Below are positions 1 to 8,658 of a stretch of DNA of 64,000 nt, piece after piece (the first letter of the stretch is position 1; every line of letters begins with the position of its first letter). The DNA is from Rehaibacterium terrae (GTDB taxonomy: Bacteria; Pseudomonadota; Gammaproteobacteria; Xanthomonadales; Xanthomonadaceae): NCBI RefSeq assembly GCF_014202935.1, contig NZ_JACHHX010000015.1, forward strand, positions 1 through 64,000, given 5' to 3'. The notes below the pieces were generated by a model, which saw only the letters and a program-made list of their open reading frames with translations, did no database searches and was not told where the DNA came from. The position numbers and the translations under genes were made by a program.

Positions 1-268
1 TCTCTTTGGTCACTTTCTCTTGGGCAAGCAAGAGAAAGTGACCCGGCCGCCGGCAGGCGGACGGAACATCCGGCGCGTAGCGCCGGCCAGATCGCTACAA
101 ACCCGCAGGCGGACGGAACCCCCGGCCCGAAGGGCCGGCCAGTTAGCGAGATATCCACAGACGCACGAAACACCCGGCGCGCAGCGCCGGCACGGTCGCG
201 AGAAACCCAAAGGCACGGAATGCCCGGCCCGAAAGGTCGGCCAGATCGCGCAGGGCGGCGAGTCGCCT
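1..268. repeat. Intergenic palindrome array downstream of rraB
   Basis: No gene is seen here. Bases 9-22 and 29-42 form a perfect 14-bp inverted repeat (gtcactttctcttg and its complement) around a 6-nt loop. Four short GC-rich palindromes follow at 70-86, 122-138, 174-190 and 224-240. Each has a 7-bp stem (the last imperfect) and a 3-nt loop, with starts 52, 52 and 50 bases apart. The flanks are also related: versions of ggacggaac precede each palindrome and ggccagatcgc-like words follow. The ctttctctt...aagagaaag element resembles intergenic repeats common in xanthomonads. It may act as a transcription end for the hem operon, but there is no U-tract. Confidence 0.7.
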
Positions 269-601
269 TCAGCCCGGCGGCCCCTCGACGTCGATGCCGT
301 CGAAGGTCTCCACGCCGAACTCGGCGGCCAGTGCCTCCATCTGCTGATTGCGGTTGAACAGCGTTTCCGGGCGCAGCCGCTCGATGCGCTCCATGTGCAG
401 GAAATAGCGCTTGTTGTCCTCGGTCGCGTACAGCTCGACGAAACGGTAGCCGTTGGCGGCGAGGTGGTCGGCCAGCGGCTTGAGGCGCTCGCGCGAGGTG
501 TCGGTGAAGTAGTAGCCCCAGGTCAGCGGGCCGTCGACGTTCCAGTCGGTCTGCTCGCGCAGGTCGGCGAACAGGGCGCGGATGTCTTCGAGCGAATTCA
601 T
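269..601 (-). CDS. rraB: RraB-family regulator of RNase E
   Basis: A small acidic protein of 110 residues matching the RraB family, which binds RNase E and modulates its mRNA-decay activity in the cytoplasm. The family-like core is visible as WNVDGPLTWGYYF near residues 20-32 and the YRFVELY strand near 52-58, with no signal peptide. It lies 25 bases downstream of hemY on the same strand, so it is probably the last gene of the hemD-hemX-hemY-rraB transcript. The start ATG at 601 is the only good one. The family is recognised from sequence character, so the precise target is inferred. Confidence 0.8.
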   Translation of the reverse strand: MNSLEDIRALFADLREQTDWNVDGPLTWGYYFTDTSRERLKPLADHLAANGYRFVELYATEDNKRYFLHMERIERLRPETLFNRNQQMEALAAEFGVETFDGIDVEGPPG

Positions 602-626
602 GGCGCGTTCGCTCCGGGCGTCGTCT

Positions 627-1886
627 TCAGGGCAGTGGCAGGCGAGGCAGGCCGTGCTCGTCGCGTTCCTCGGGCACGGCCAGGTCCTGGATGCGTTCGC
701 GCAGGCCGCGGCCCGGCAACTCGACGGCAGTCTCGGCGCGGCCGGCCCGGAGGGCGTTGGCGTAACACAGCCGGGCGCGCTGCTCGTCGCCCTGGGCGGC
801 GAAACAGTGGCCGAGCTCTTCCCAGCCCTCGGCGCCGGCGCCCTGTGCGATGGCGCGGTGCAGGTAGTCTTCGGCCTTGCCCCACAGGCTTTCCTCGCGG
901 CACAGCCGGCCCAGCGTCACCAGCAGCCCGGGGCTGGCCGGGTGCGTGCGAAGCCAGGCTTCGGCGCGGGTCAGCCGCGAGCCCTCGCGGCCGCGCGGGA
1001 TCTGACCGTAGAGCAGGGCGAGGGTTTCCGACCAGTCCGAGCGCAGCGCCTGTTCGACCGCCTCGGCGGCGGCATCCTCCAGACCGAGCGCGACGGCACG
1101 CTGGGCATAGGCGGCGACCGCATCCGGGGTTTGTCGCAGGCTCGGCGGCAGGCCGTCCCAGCGGTCGGCGAGCACCCGGGCATCGTCGGCCTCGCGCAGG
1201 GCGGCCGCGGCGAGCCGGAGCTCCAGCGCAGCCAGTGCGTCCGGCGCCAGCGCGCGTGTGCGACGCAGGGCGCCGAGCAGGCCCCAGGCTTCGGCAGCGC
1301 GGCCGACGGCGAGCAGGGCCTCGCAGCGCACGACCAGGGCGCGCGGCGGCAGGGTGCCGGCGATGGCGTCGAGCTGCGCCAGTGCGTCGTCCGCGCGGCC
1401 CTGGCGCAGCAGGCGTTCGGCGCGGGCCAAGGCGACCACGGGCGGGACGGCGTCCCCGGTGGTGGCGGCCTGCAGCAGGCGCTCGCTCTCGGCCGGCTCG
1501 CCGTGTGCATCGCGGGCCTGTGCGGCGGCCAGCAGCGCGGGCAGGCGCAGCGTGCGGGCGGCCTCGGCGCCGCGTTCGAGCAGCCTGGCGGCGCGCTCCC
1601 AGCGGCCTTCGTGCAGGGCCAGCAGGCCGTCGGCCAGTTGCGTCCGGGCGCGGCGATCGCGCAGCCGGCGCCAGGCGCGGAACGGCATCAGCAGCAGCTG
1701 CGCGAGCAGCCACACGGCGGCCATCGCCAGCAGCAGCAGGCCGACCGCGATCGGCACGTTGGTGCTGTAGTCGACGCCGTGGAAGCGGACGAAGACCTGG
1801 CCAGGGTCGGCGGCGAGCAGTTGCCAGGCGAGCGCGCCGAGCACCGCCAGGGCCAGCCAGAGCAGCAGTTGCCGGAAGACGCTCAT
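627..1886 (-). CDS. hemY: HemY-like heme-operon inner-membrane TPR protein
   Basis: The 419-residue product starts with two membrane segments (about residues 6-24 and 38-60). A run of tetratricopeptide-type helical repeats to the C-terminus follows, the layout of HemY of the hemCDXY operon. HemY is an inner-membrane scaffold-like protein linked to late heme synthesis or homeostasis; its biochemical role is not settled. The ATG at 1886 overlaps the hemX stop by four bases (ATGA), so translation is coupled. A longer frame runs upstream but lies inside hemX. Confidence 0.85.
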   Translation of the reverse strand: MSVFRQLLLWLALAVLGALAWQLLAADPGQVFVRFHGVDYSTNVPIAVGLLLLAMAAVWLLAQLLLMPFRAWRRLRDRRARTQLADGLLALHEGRWERAARLLERGAEAARTLRLPALLAAAQARDAHGEPAESERLLQAATTGDAVPPVVALARAERLLRQGRADDALAQLDAIAGTLPPRALVVRCEALLAVGRAAEAWGLLGALRRTRALAPDALAALELRLAAAALREADDARVLADRWDGLPPSLRQTPDAVAAYAQRAVALGLEDAAAEAVEQALRSDWSETLALLYGQIPRGREGSRLTRAEAWLRTHPASPGLLVTLGRLCREESLWGKAEDYLHRAIAQGAGAEGWEELGHCFAAQGDEQRARLCYANALRAGRAETAVELPGRGLRERIQDLAVPEERDEHGLPRLPLP

Positions 1887-2884
1887 GCGCCGCTCTCCCG
1901 CCGTGTGCCGCGGTTGCCGCGCTGCTGGCGCAACTGCTCGAGGGTGCTGCCGAGCACTGGCAGGTCGAGCTCCAGGGCGCGGCCCCGCAGCGCCTGCAGG
2001 CGCTGCAGGCGATCGTCGCGCGCCGGGCTGGGCGGGTACAGCCGCGGCAGCCAGGCCAGGATCCGGGCCAGCGCGGCGTCGAAGCCGTTGCGGTCGCGCC
2101 GCTCCAGCGCGCCACGGGCCAGCGCGAGTTCGAGCCGCAGTGCGGTCAGGCCGAGATCGCGATCGCCCGGGGCGAGCAGATCGGCATCGCCGCTCGGGCG
2201 GACCTCGACCAGGCGCGAGATCAGCCGAGCGACGCCGGAAGGCTCGGTCTGCGGCGCGGGCGTGGCGAGCGGGAGGCTGTCGAGCGCGGCCTCGAGTGCG
2301 TCGAGCTCGCCGGCGGCGCGCAGGCGCGGATCCTCGGGCAGGGCGCGCAGCGCGGCCAGTTCCTGCGCCAGGGTCTGGCGCAGGCTGATGTAGGCGGGAT
2401 CGTCGAGGCCGGCGAGCGCATTCTCGGCGAGCGCGTAGGCGCGCAGCGCGGCGGCGGCGTCGCCGGCCAGTTGCAGGCGTTGCAGGCCGATGGCGAGCAG
2501 CAGCTCGGCTTCGTCCAGGCGCAAGGCGTGGTCGCCGCGCGGCAGGGGATCGGCGAGGCGGGCGACCGACTCCTCCAGCAGCGCAGCACGCTCGCCGATG
2601 CCGAGCACCTCGTCGCGCAGCACGCGCTGGGTGGCGGCGTTGTCGGCCACGCGGCGGTCGAGCTGGCCCAGGCGCTGGCGCAGGCCGTCGAGCTCGCGCT
2701 CGATGGCGGCGAGGCGGTCGTCGAGCGGCGAGGGTTCCACCTGTTCGGCGCTGCCGGTCCACCACGCGGACAGGCGCGGTGCAAACTGCCAGGCGGCCAG
2801 CGCGGCGGCCGCCAGCGCCAGGGCGGCCAACAGCCAGGCACCGCCGGGGCGCGATCGGGGAGGAGTGGCGTCGGTGTCGGTCAC
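1883..2884 (-). CDS. hemX: HemX, uroporphyrinogen-III C-methyltransferase-like membrane protein
   Basis: The 333-residue product has a short cytoplasmic N-terminus, one membrane helix (about 16-37), and a periplasmic part with a coiled-coil stretch (about 55-110) followed by helical sequence. This is the usual HemX architecture. The family name refers to methyltransferases but HemX proteins lack the SAM-binding domain, and none is seen here. It sits between hemD and hemY, with a four-base overlap to hemY. Its role is presumably structural within a heme-biosynthesis membrane complex. Confidence 0.85.
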   Translation of the reverse strand: MTDTDATPPRSRPGGAWLLAALALAAAALAAWQFAPRLSAWWTGSAEQVEPSPLDDRLAAIERELDGLRQRLGQLDRRVADNAATQRVLRDEVLGIGERAALLEESVARLADPLPRGDHALRLDEAELLLAIGLQRLQLAGDAAAALRAYALAENALAGLDDPAYISLRQTLAQELAALRALPEDPRLRAAGELDALEAALDSLPLATPAPQTEPSGVARLISRLVEVRPSGDADLLAPGDRDLGLTALRLELALARGALERRDRNGFDAALARILAWLPRLYPPSPARDDRLQRLQALRGRALELDLPVLGSTLEQLRQQRGNRGTRRESGA

Positions 2885-2917
2885 GGCAAGGGGCAGGGTG
2901 TGATTTTTTTCGCCATG

Positions 2918-3694
2918 CTACCCAAACGCCGTCGTTGCGGCATGCGCGGCCAAGCGTTCGAGCAGCGCGCGCGGGCGTGCGCTGTCAGCGACCAGCACAC
3001 GGCGCAGGCCGTGCCCACGCAGCATGGCGGCGAGCCGCTCGCTGCTGGCGACGAACACGGCCGTGGCGAGCGTCCGCTGCTGACGGGCATCCAGCTGCGA
3101 CCAGAAGCCGGCGAAGGCTTCGCCGCTGCTGACCAGCACCGCCCGTGGCGGCGGCAGCGCCGCCAGCCGTGCCCGCGTGGCGGCGGTCAGGCGCACCGCT
3201 TCGCGGCGGTACACGCGCGCCACCCGCACGCGGGCGCCGCGGCGGGTGAGGGTGGCGGCGATCGTGCCGCGCCCGCCGGGTGCGGTGACCAGGCCGACAT
3301 CAAGGCCCGCGACGCTGTCCAGGCCGGGCAGGGCGAGCAGGCCTTCCGAATCCATCCGCGTCGGCGCCATGACCCCGGCGACGCCGGCACGCCGCAGCGC
3401 TGCGGCCGTGCCGGCGCCGACCGCATACCAGCGTGCGCCGGCGCGCGGCCCCAGCCGGGCTTGCGCGGCGGCGAAGCGCACCGCCGCCGGGCTGGTGAAG
3501 ATCACCCGCGGCGCGGCAAGCGCGGCGGCGAGCGCGCCGTCGTCGGGTACGGCGGCCAGCCGCAGCGGCGAGCAGGCGAACAGGCGCGCGCCGTGCGCGG
3601 CGGCCGCGCGCCGGGGCGCCGCGTGCTGGCCGACCGGCCGCAGCGAGATCACGTACCATCCCGTCAGCCGCGCGGATTTGCGTCTGGAATCCAT
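2918..3694 (-). CDS. hemD: Uroporphyrinogen-III synthase
   Basis: The product cyclises hydroxymethylbilane to uroporphyrinogen III with inversion of ring D, in the cytoplasm. The two-lobed HemD fold is suggested by VISLRPVGQ at the N-terminus, VIFTSPAAVR near residue 65, WYAVGAGTA in the hinge region, and VLVSSGEAF in the second half, the position of the usual TS-x-x-A segment. An ATG 36 bases further upstream is in frame, but it would overlap the divergent thioesterase start at 3729, so I chose the ATG at 3694. The gene ends with TAG and heads hemD-hemX-hemY-rraB. Confidence 0.85.
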   Translation of the reverse strand: MDSRRKSARLTGWYVISLRPVGQHAAPRRAAAAHGARLFACSPLRLAAVPDDGALAAALAAPRVIFTSPAAVRFAAAQARLGPRAGARWYAVGAGTAAALRRAGVAGVMAPTRMDSEGLLALPGLDSVAGLDVGLVTAPGGRGTIAATLTRRGARVRVARVYRREAVRLTAATRARLAALPPPRAVLVSSGEAFAGFWSQLDARQQRTLATAVFVASSERLAAMLRGHGLRRVLVADSARPRALLERLAAHAATTAFG

Positions 3695-3728
3695 CGCGCC
3701 AGCTTCGCATACCGTTTCCGGACTGCCC

Positions 3729-4202
3729 ATGACTCACGCCGCGACCGACGCCCTGCTCGCCGAACTGGCCGCGCATTACGACGGCATGCCGCCGACCCGT
3801 GCGATGGGCGTGCGCGTGCTCGGTTACGACGGCCAGACGCTGCGCCTGTCGGCGCCGCTGGCGCGCAACGTCAACGACAAGGGCTGCGCCTTCGGCGGCA
3901 GTCTGGCCGGGCTGATGACGCTGGCCGCCTGGGGGCTGGCGACGCTCAAGCTCGGCGAGGCCGGGCAGCATGCCGAGGTCTATGTGGCCGACAGCCAGGT
4001 GCGTTACCTGGCGCCGCTGTATGACGAGCTGGTCGCCGAGGCGCGGCTGGCCGCGGGCGAGTCATGGGACGATTTCCTCGCCGCCTACGCCGCACGTGGC
4101 CGGGCGCGCGCCACACTCAGCGCCTGCGTGCGCCTGCCCGGCGGCGGCGAGGCCGCCAGTTTCACCGGCCGCTTCGCCGCGCTGGCGCCCAAGGCCCGGT
4201 GA
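3729..4202 (+). CDS. YiiD C-terminal-type hotdog thioesterase
   Basis: The 157-residue protein looks like a single hotdog-fold thioesterase of the YiiD C-terminal family, expected to hydrolyse acyl-CoA or acyl-ACP thioesters. Visible features are the N-terminal helix with PPTRAMGV, the segment NDKGCAFGGSLAGLMTLAAW around residues 47-66 (the hotdog helix), and the strand VYVADSQVRYLAPL. It is divergent from hemD, with 34 bases between start codons, so the two share a promoter region. The substrate cannot be told from sequence. Confidence 0.75.
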   Translation: MTHAATDALLAELAAHYDGMPPTRAMGVRVLGYDGQTLRLSAPLARNVNDKGCAFGGSLAGLMTLAAWGLATLKLGEAGQHAEVYVADSQVRYLAPLYDELVAEARLAAGESWDDFLAAYAARGRARATLSACVRLPGGGEAASFTGRFAALAPKAR

Positions 4203-4234
4203 CGGCGGCGATCCGGATGGGCAAGAATGCGGCC

Positions 4235-4660
4235 ATGACCATGACGATGCGACTGCAGCGCCTGCTCCCGATCGCCCTCGTGCTCCTGCTGGCCGCCTGT
4301 GCCAGCGAAGGCGTGCGCCAGCGCACCCTCGACTCCACCCTGTACCAGTACGCCGGCGCGGTGCGCTGGGGCGGACTGGACCAGATCTGGGGCTACGTCG
4401 ACCCCAAGCTGCGCGAGGAAAAGCCATTGACCGCGCTGGAAATGGAGCGGCTCGGCCTGTTCCGGGTGACCGGCTACCAGGTGGTCAGCAGCAGCGAGAC
4501 CGCCGAGGGCAACATCGTGCGCCTGGCGCAGATCGGCGTGGTCAACCGCCACACCCAGGCCGAGCGCGTGATCGGCCACCGCGAGGAATGGCGCTGGGAT
4601 GCCGAGGCCAAGCGCTGGTGGCTGATCAGCGGCGTGCCGGAGATCGGCGGCGGGCGCTGA
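4235..4660 (+). CDS. Small lipoprotein of unknown function
   Basis: The product starts with a basic n-region and hydrophobic stretch ending in LLAAC, a clear lipobox, so it should be a lipoprotein of about 141 residues. The mature part is rich in Trp and Tyr (YQYAGAVRWGGLDQIWGYVD) and resembles uncharacterised xanthomonad lipoproteins; I recognise no domain with a known function. Several ATG codons (4217, 4235, 4241, 4247) could serve as start. I chose 4235 as giving an ordinary signal sequence. It begins 32 bases after the thioesterase stop, probably in one transcript. Confidence 0.65.
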   Translation: MTMTMRLQRLLPIALVLLLAACASEGVRQRTLDSTLYQYAGAVRWGGLDQIWGYVDPKLREEKPLTALEMERLGLFRVTGYQVVSSSETAEGNIVRLAQIGVVNRHTQAERVIGHREEWRWDAEAKRWWLISGVPEIGGGR

Positions 4661-4733
4661 GCGCCGCATCATCGAAGCCGAGAGCAGCATGGGCCCCGGC
4701 TTGTGCCGGGATGACGAGGCACAGATGCTCTCT

Positions 4734-4775
4734 CCCGGCTCCCGGCTCCCGGCTCCCGGCTCCCGGCTCCCGGTT
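4734..4775. repeat. 7-bp tandem repeat (cccggct)n
   Basis: Five perfect direct copies of cccggct, then a sixth degenerate copy, in the gap between the lipoprotein and the rhodanese gene. The unit length and base pattern match the longer (cccgatt)n array at 20911-20990, so the two look like members of one simple-sequence family. Confidence 0.85.
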
Positions 4776-4844
4776 TCTTTGCGCCATCCGCCCGCCTGCG
4801 CGACAATCGCCGCCCCCACGCTGCCAAGCCCCCACGGAGCCGCC

Positions 4845-5279
4845 GTGCTCGAACGCCTGCCCGAATTCATCGGCAACCATCCGATCCTCAGTCTCGCCTT
4901 CGTCGGCCTCACCGTCGCCATCATCGCGATGGAGATCGCGCGCCTGACGCGCCCGTTCAAGGCGGTCACGCCGGCCCAGCTCACCCAGTTGATCAACCGC
5001 GAGAACGCGCTGGTGATCGATGTCAGCGCCATCGCCGACTTCGAGAAGGGCCACATCCTCGGAGCCAGGCACGTGGCGATGAGCCAGTTCGATCCGGAGA
5101 ACAAGGTGCTGGCCAAGGTGAAGGACTTGCCGGTGGCGGTGGTCTGCCGCAACGGCCTGACCTCGAGCGACGCCGCCAAGCGCCTGGCCAAGGCCGGCTT
5201 CACCAAGGTCTACTGGCTCGATGGTGGCCTGGCCGCCTGGCAGCAGGCCGAGCTGCCGCTGGCCAAGGGCCGCGGCTGA
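4845..5279 (+). CDS. Membrane-anchored rhodanese-like protein (YibN type)
   Basis: The 144-residue product has one N-terminal membrane helix (about 13-32) followed by a single rhodanese domain. The active-site loop VVCRNGLTSS carries the catalytic cysteine used for persulfide transfer. The GTG at 4845 gives the standard YibN-like N-terminus (LPEFIGNHPILS); an earlier frame would translate the 7-bp repeat. In Escherichia coli yibN lies just upstream of grxC-secB-gpsA, and secB and gpsA follow here without grxC. The sulfur acceptor is unknown. Confidence 0.8.
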   Translation: MLERLPEFIGNHPILSLAFVGLTVAIIAMEIARLTRPFKAVTPAQLTQLINRENALVIDVSAIADFEKGHILGARHVAMSQFDPENKVLAKVKDLPVAVVCRNGLTSSDAAKRLAKAGFTKVYWLDGGLAAWQQAELPLAKGRG

Positions 5280-5374
5280 GCGCCGATTCCGCGTCCCGGG
5301 CTTGATTTTGCCGCCCCGGGCCCGCATGGGATAATCACGAGCTTTCCCCTTACATCCACCCCCGGAGTCATTCC

Positions 5375-5893
5375 ATGGCCGACGAGACCACCAACGGCGC
5401 CGCCGCCGCTGCCGACAACACCGCCGCGCAGGGCGCCCAGTTCACGATCCAGAAGATCTATCTCAAGGACGTCTCGTTCGAGGCCCCGAATGCACCGGCG
5501 ATCTTCACCGAGCAGAACGTCCAGCCGCAGCTCAACCTCAACCTCAGCCAGTCGGTCACCGGCCTGGCCCAGGATGTGTTCGAGGTCGTGCTCAGCCTGA
5601 CCCTGACCTGCACGGTGGGCGACAAGACCGCCTACCTCGTCGAGGTCAAGCAGGCCGGCATCTTCGGCCTGCAGGGCTTCGACGCCCCGACCCTGGACGG
5701 CATGCTGGGCACCTACTGCCCGAACGTGCTGTTCCCCTACGCCCGCCAGACGATCAGCGACCTGGTGCAGGGCGGCGGCTTCCCGCCGTTCTATCTGCAG
5801 CCGATCAACTTCGAGGCGCTGTACGCCGAGGGTCTGCGCCGGCGCGCCGAGCAGCTGCAGGCCGAGCAGCAGCCGCCGGCCGGCAACGCCTGA
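5375..5893 (+). CDS. secB: Protein-export chaperone SecB
   Basis: SecB is a tetrameric cytoplasmic chaperone that keeps preproteins unfolded and hands them to SecA. The 172-residue sequence shows [19 protein letters not shown] near the N-terminus, the [11 protein letters not shown] strand, and the C-terminal half with [18 protein letters not shown], all diagnostic. The first about 20 residues form an Ala/Asn-rich extension. A GGAG ribosome-binding site lies before the ATG, and gpsA follows 37 bases later. Confidence 0.95.
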   Translation: MADETTNGAAAAADNTAAQGAQFTIQKIYLKDVSFEAPNAPAIFTEQNVQPQLNLNLSQSVTGLAQDVFEVVLSLTLTCTVGDKTAYLVEVKQAGIFGLQGFDAPTLDGMLGTYCPNVLFPYARQTISDLVQGGGFPPFYLQPINFEALYAEGLRRRAEQLQAEQQPPAGNA

Positions 5894-5930
5894 GCCGACC
5901 ATCCGGGGCCGCGTGCGTGAGCCGGTGGGC

Positions 5931-6959
5931 ATGAGTACCGCCGATCTGCGCGTCGCCGTGCTCGGCGCGGGTTCCTGGGGTACCGCGCTGGCGGCGCTGA
6001 TCGCCCGCAACGGGCATCCGTGCGTGTTGTGGGGCCGCGATGCCGTGCAGGCCGCGGCCATCCGCGAACGGCACGAGAGCCCACGCTACCTGCCGGGCAT
6101 CGCCCTGCCCGAGTCGCTCGAAGCCACCACCGAACTCGCCGAGGCCGTGCGTGACGCCGACCTGCTGCTGGTGGCGACGCCGAGCCATGCCTTCGCCGGC
6201 ACCGTCCGCGCGATCGCGCCCCTGCGCAAGGCCGGAGTGGGGGTGGCCTGGGCCACCAAGGGCTTCGAGCCTGGCTCGGGCCGCTTCCTGCACGAGGTCG
6301 CCGCCGAGGCGCTCGGCGCCGGTGTCCCCCTGGCCGTGGTCACCGGCCCGTCGTTCGCCAGAGAGGTCGCACAGGGCCTGCCGACCGCGGTCACCGTGCA
6401 CTCGGACGACGATGCCTTCGCGCAGGCCGTCGCCGGCGTGCTGCACGGCCCGACCTTCCGCGCCTACACCGGCAACGACCTGCTCGGCGCCGAGCTCGGC
6501 GGCGCGATGAAGAACGTGCTGGCGGTCGCCACCGGTGTCGCCGACGGCATGGGCCTGGGCCTCAACGCCCGCGCCGGCCTGATCACCCGCGGCCTGAACG
6601 AGATGCTGCGCCTGAACGCCGCCCTCGGTGGCCGCGCCGAGACGCTGATGGGCCTGGCCGGCCTGGGCGATCTCGTGCTCACCTGCACCGGCGACCTGTC
6701 GCGCAACCGCCGGCTCGGCCTGGCGCTCGGCCGCGGCCAGTCGATCAGGGAGGCGGTCGCCGCGATCGGCCAGGTGGTCGAGAGCACCCAGACCGCCGAC
6801 GAGGTGATGCGGCTGGCCGACCGTCACGGCGTCGAACTGCCGATTTCCTCGCTGGTGCAGCGCGTCCTGCGGGAGGAGATCACGCCCACCGAGGGCCTGC
6901 ATCTGCTGCTTTCGCGCGAGCAGAAGCCGGAGTATCCGCAGGACCTGCTCCGCCTCTGA
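5931..6959 (+). CDS. gpsA: Glycerol-3-phosphate dehydrogenase [NAD(P)+]
   Basis: GpsA reduces dihydroxyacetone phosphate to sn-glycerol-3-phosphate for phospholipid synthesis, in the cytoplasm. The nucleotide-binding [10 protein letters not shown] is near residue 12. The catalytic-lysine region [12 protein letters not shown] and the C-terminal [20 protein letters not shown] segment are intact. Its length of 342 residues is normal. An ATG 18 bases upstream is in frame, but the one at 5931 matches the family start. The gene ends just before a strong bidirectional terminator. Confidence 0.95.
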   Translation: MSTADLRVAVLGAGSWGTALAALIARNGHPCVLWGRDAVQAAAIRERHESPRYLPGIALPESLEATTELAEAVRDADLLLVATPSHAFAGTVRAIAPLRKAGVGVAWATKGFEPGSGRFLHEVAAEALGAGVPLAVVTGPSFAREVAQGLPTAVTVHSDDDAFAQAVAGVLHGPTFRAYTGNDLLGAELGGAMKNVLAVATGVADGMGLGLNARAGLITRGLNEMLRLNAALGGRAETLMGLAGLGDLVLTCTGDLSRNRRLGLALGRGQSIREAVAAIGQVVESTQTADEVMRLADRHGVELPISSLVQRVLREEITPTEGLHLLLSREQKPEYPQDLLRL

Positions 6960-6987
6960 GCGGTCCGGGCGTGGCGGATGCACAAAC

Positions 6988-7014
6988 AAAAAGCCCGGCA
7001 CGGCCGGGCTTTTT
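6988..7014. terminator. Bidirectional rho-independent terminator
   Basis: aaaaagcccggc acg gccgggcttttt: the 7-bp agcccgg/ccgggct core extends outward into an A-run on one side and a T-run on the other, so it can stop transcription in both directions. It lies between convergent gpsA (plus) and the Ax21-like gene (minus). Confidence 0.92.
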
Positions 7015-7034
7015 GCTGTCGCCGGTGTCGAGCA

Positions 7035-7583
7035 TCAGAAGCTGATGCGCGGACCGATGAAGTATTCCTGGTCACCGTCGACGAACTTGACGTCCGCCAC
7101 CAGACCGAAGTTCGGGGTGAACTTGTACTGGGCGCCGACGCGGCCGTAGAACTCGCTGTCGATGTCGTCGCCGTTCTCGTAGCCGGCGAAGATGTAGCCT
7201 TCGAAGTTCGGCGTCAGCATGCCGCGCACGCCGACCTCGGTGAACCAGCCGTCCAGGCTGCTGAAACCGCTCACCTTGGCGCGCTGGTAGGCGACGCGGG
7301 CGACCAGGTCGGCGTTCTGGCCGAGGCTGTGGTTGTAGCCGACGCCCAGGTTCCAGTAGTCGATGTCGATGTTGCTGCGCGACACGTCGTACTGGGTGTA
7401 GCCGCCGAAGGCGTGGAAGTTGGAACCCAGGGCCACGGAGCCCTTCAGGCCCCAGCCGTCGACCTTCGGGCTGCCGCTGACGCGGCTGTAGCCGCCCTCG
7501 ATGTAGTTGTAGGACAGCTCGCTCGCCTGGGCGGCGAAGGGCAGGGCGGCGGTGAGCGCCAGGGCCAGCAGAGTACGCTTCAT
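7035..7583 (-). CDS. Small outer-membrane beta-barrel, Ax21-like
   Basis: The 182-residue protein has a cleavable signal peptide (MKRTLLALALTAALPFAAQA) followed by amphipathic strands typical of an eight-stranded barrel, ending in ...FIGPRISF with a C-terminal phenylalanine. The start SELSYNYIEGGYSRV and the internal GWGLKGSVALGSNFHAFGGY resemble the Ax21 family of Xanthomonas and Stenotrophomonas outer-membrane proteins. Early claims that Ax21 is a signal molecule were withdrawn, so I give no signalling role. The start at 7583 has an AGGT-type ribosome-binding site. Confidence 0.75.
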   Translation of the reverse strand: MKRTLLALALTAALPFAAQASELSYNYIEGGYSRVSGSPKVDGWGLKGSVALGSNFHAFGGYTQYDVSRSNIDIDYWNLGVGYNHSLGQNADLVARVAYQRAKVSGFSSLDGWFTEVGVRGMLTPNFEGYIFAGYENGDDIDSEFYGRVGAQYKFTPNFGLVADVKFVDGDQEYFIGPRISF

Positions 7584-7736
7584 GGGTAACCTCGTTGGTT
7601 TTGTCGTAGGGACCGCCCGGGGGCAGTGCGGCGCAGTATTCCAACGCTTGTTTAACGGCGTGCTGAACACGCGCGCCGCGTTGCCCGGCGCGGTTGGGCG
7701 GTATTCAGCCTGGCGGCCGTGCGGCCCGGGCCGCGT

Positions 7737-8201
7737 TCAGCCGGCGCCGGCGAAATCGTGCTGCCGCCAGGCCTCGTAGACCACCACCGCCACGGCGTTG
7801 GAGAGGTTGAGGCTGCGGTTGCCCGGCCGCATCGGCAGGCGCAGGCGCTGCGCGGGCGGAACCGCGGTGAGTACGTCCTCGGGCAGGCCGCGGGTTTCCG
7901 GGCCGAACAGCAGGCTGTCGTTGGCCCGCCAGGCGACGCGGTCGTAGCGCTCGCAGCCGCGCGTGCTGAGCGCGAACAGGCGGCTGTCGCCGATCGCCGC
8001 CAGGCAGGCGGACAGATCGTCGTGCACGGCCAGTGTGGCGTACTCGTGGTAGTCGAGTCCGGCCCGGCGCAGGCGCTTGTCGTCCAGCGCGAAGCCCAGC
8101 GGCCGGACCAGGTGCAGACGGGCGCCACTGTTGGCGCACAGCCGGATGACGTTGCCCGTGTTGGGCGGAATCTCGGGCCGGAACAGGATGACGTTGAACA
8201 T
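7737..8201 (-). CDS. trmL: tRNA (cytidine/uridine-34-2'-O)-methyltransferase TrmL
   Basis: TrmL is a SPOUT-class enzyme that uses S-adenosylmethionine to methylate the wobble-position ribose of certain leucine tRNAs. The 154-residue protein has FRPEIPPNTGN at the N-terminus and the trefoil-knot motifs LLFGPETRGLP and MRPGNRSLNLSNAVAVVVYE near the C-terminus. The ATG at 8201 gives the normal N-terminus MFNVILF. It is preceded at once by a -10-like GATAAT with no room for a ribosome-binding site, so the mRNA may be leaderless. Confidence 0.92.
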   Translation of the reverse strand: MFNVILFRPEIPPNTGNVIRLCANSGARLHLVRPLGFALDDKRLRRAGLDYHEYATLAVHDDLSACLAAIGDSRLFALSTRGCERYDRVAWRANDSLLFGPETRGLPEDVLTAVPPAQRLRLPMRPGNRSLNLSNAVAVVVYEAWRQHDFAGAG

Positions 8202-8207
8202 GCGCGC

Positions 8208-8213
8208 ATTATC
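8208..8213 (-). promoter_or_regulatory. -10-like element of trmL, leaderless geometry
   Basis: On the minus strand the sequence reads GATAAT, then gcgcgc, then ATG. With initiation 6-8 bases past the -10 hexamer, the transcript would begin at or next to the start codon. Confidence 0.45.
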
Positions 8214-8238
8214 CGGTGCGCGCGGGTGGCGCGTCGCC

Positions 8239-8517
8239 TCAGGTGCGCGGACAGGCCGCCGCGCGCGCACGTGCCGGGAGCGGCAGGTCGGCCGGGGTGC
8301 TGATCAGCCAGCGGGCGGGAGCGCTGCGAGGGACGTCATCCGTGCAGGCCGGCGCCGGTTCGGCGGTGAGTTCGGCGCCGTCGAGCAGGCGCTGGACGGC
8401 GGACTCGATCGACGTCGGCGGACCGGGGCGGTGGCCGAGCACGCTGTGCGCGAGCAGCATCAGGCCGAGCAACGGCAGGGCGAACAGGCCGCGCAGCAAT
8501 TGGGTCTTGAGCAACAT
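8239..8517 (-). CDS. Small exported protein of unknown function
   Basis: The product begins MLLKTQLLRGLFALPLLGLMLLAHS, a signal peptide or anchor. A short hydrophilic domain with two cysteines follows (PACTDD and AAACPRT at the end). It is 92 residues from the ATG at 8517; two earlier in-frame ATG codons (8568, 8547) are possible. No family is recognised. It sits between trmL and another exported protein on the same strand. It could be a chance open frame, but the N-terminus looks selected. Confidence 0.45.
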   Translation of the reverse strand: MLLKTQLLRGLFALPLLGLMLLAHSVLGHRPGPPTSIESAVQRLLDGAELTAEPAPACTDDVPRSAPARWLISTPADLPLPARARAAACPRT

Positions 8518-8658
8518 GGCGAGAATCCGGGATCGGCTTGGTTCCATGGGATAGGATGCAGAACCCATGCCATTGGTTACATCGTTGATTCAAAAGAAGA
8601 TCTCCCGCGCGCGGGGTGTCCGGAAGCGGACGCGCGTCCGGCTTCGGACAGCTACGGC

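Noticed and set aside
1-268. The evenly spaced palindromes as a CRISPR array
   Set aside because: The units are degenerate, spacers between palindromes resemble one another, and no cas gene is near.
20-4024. A 1334-codon plus-strand open frame at the window start
   Set aside because: It is antisense to hemD-hemX-hemY-rraB, is Arg/Ala/Gly-rich with no domain, and crosses the palindrome array. Long antisense frames are expected at this GC content.
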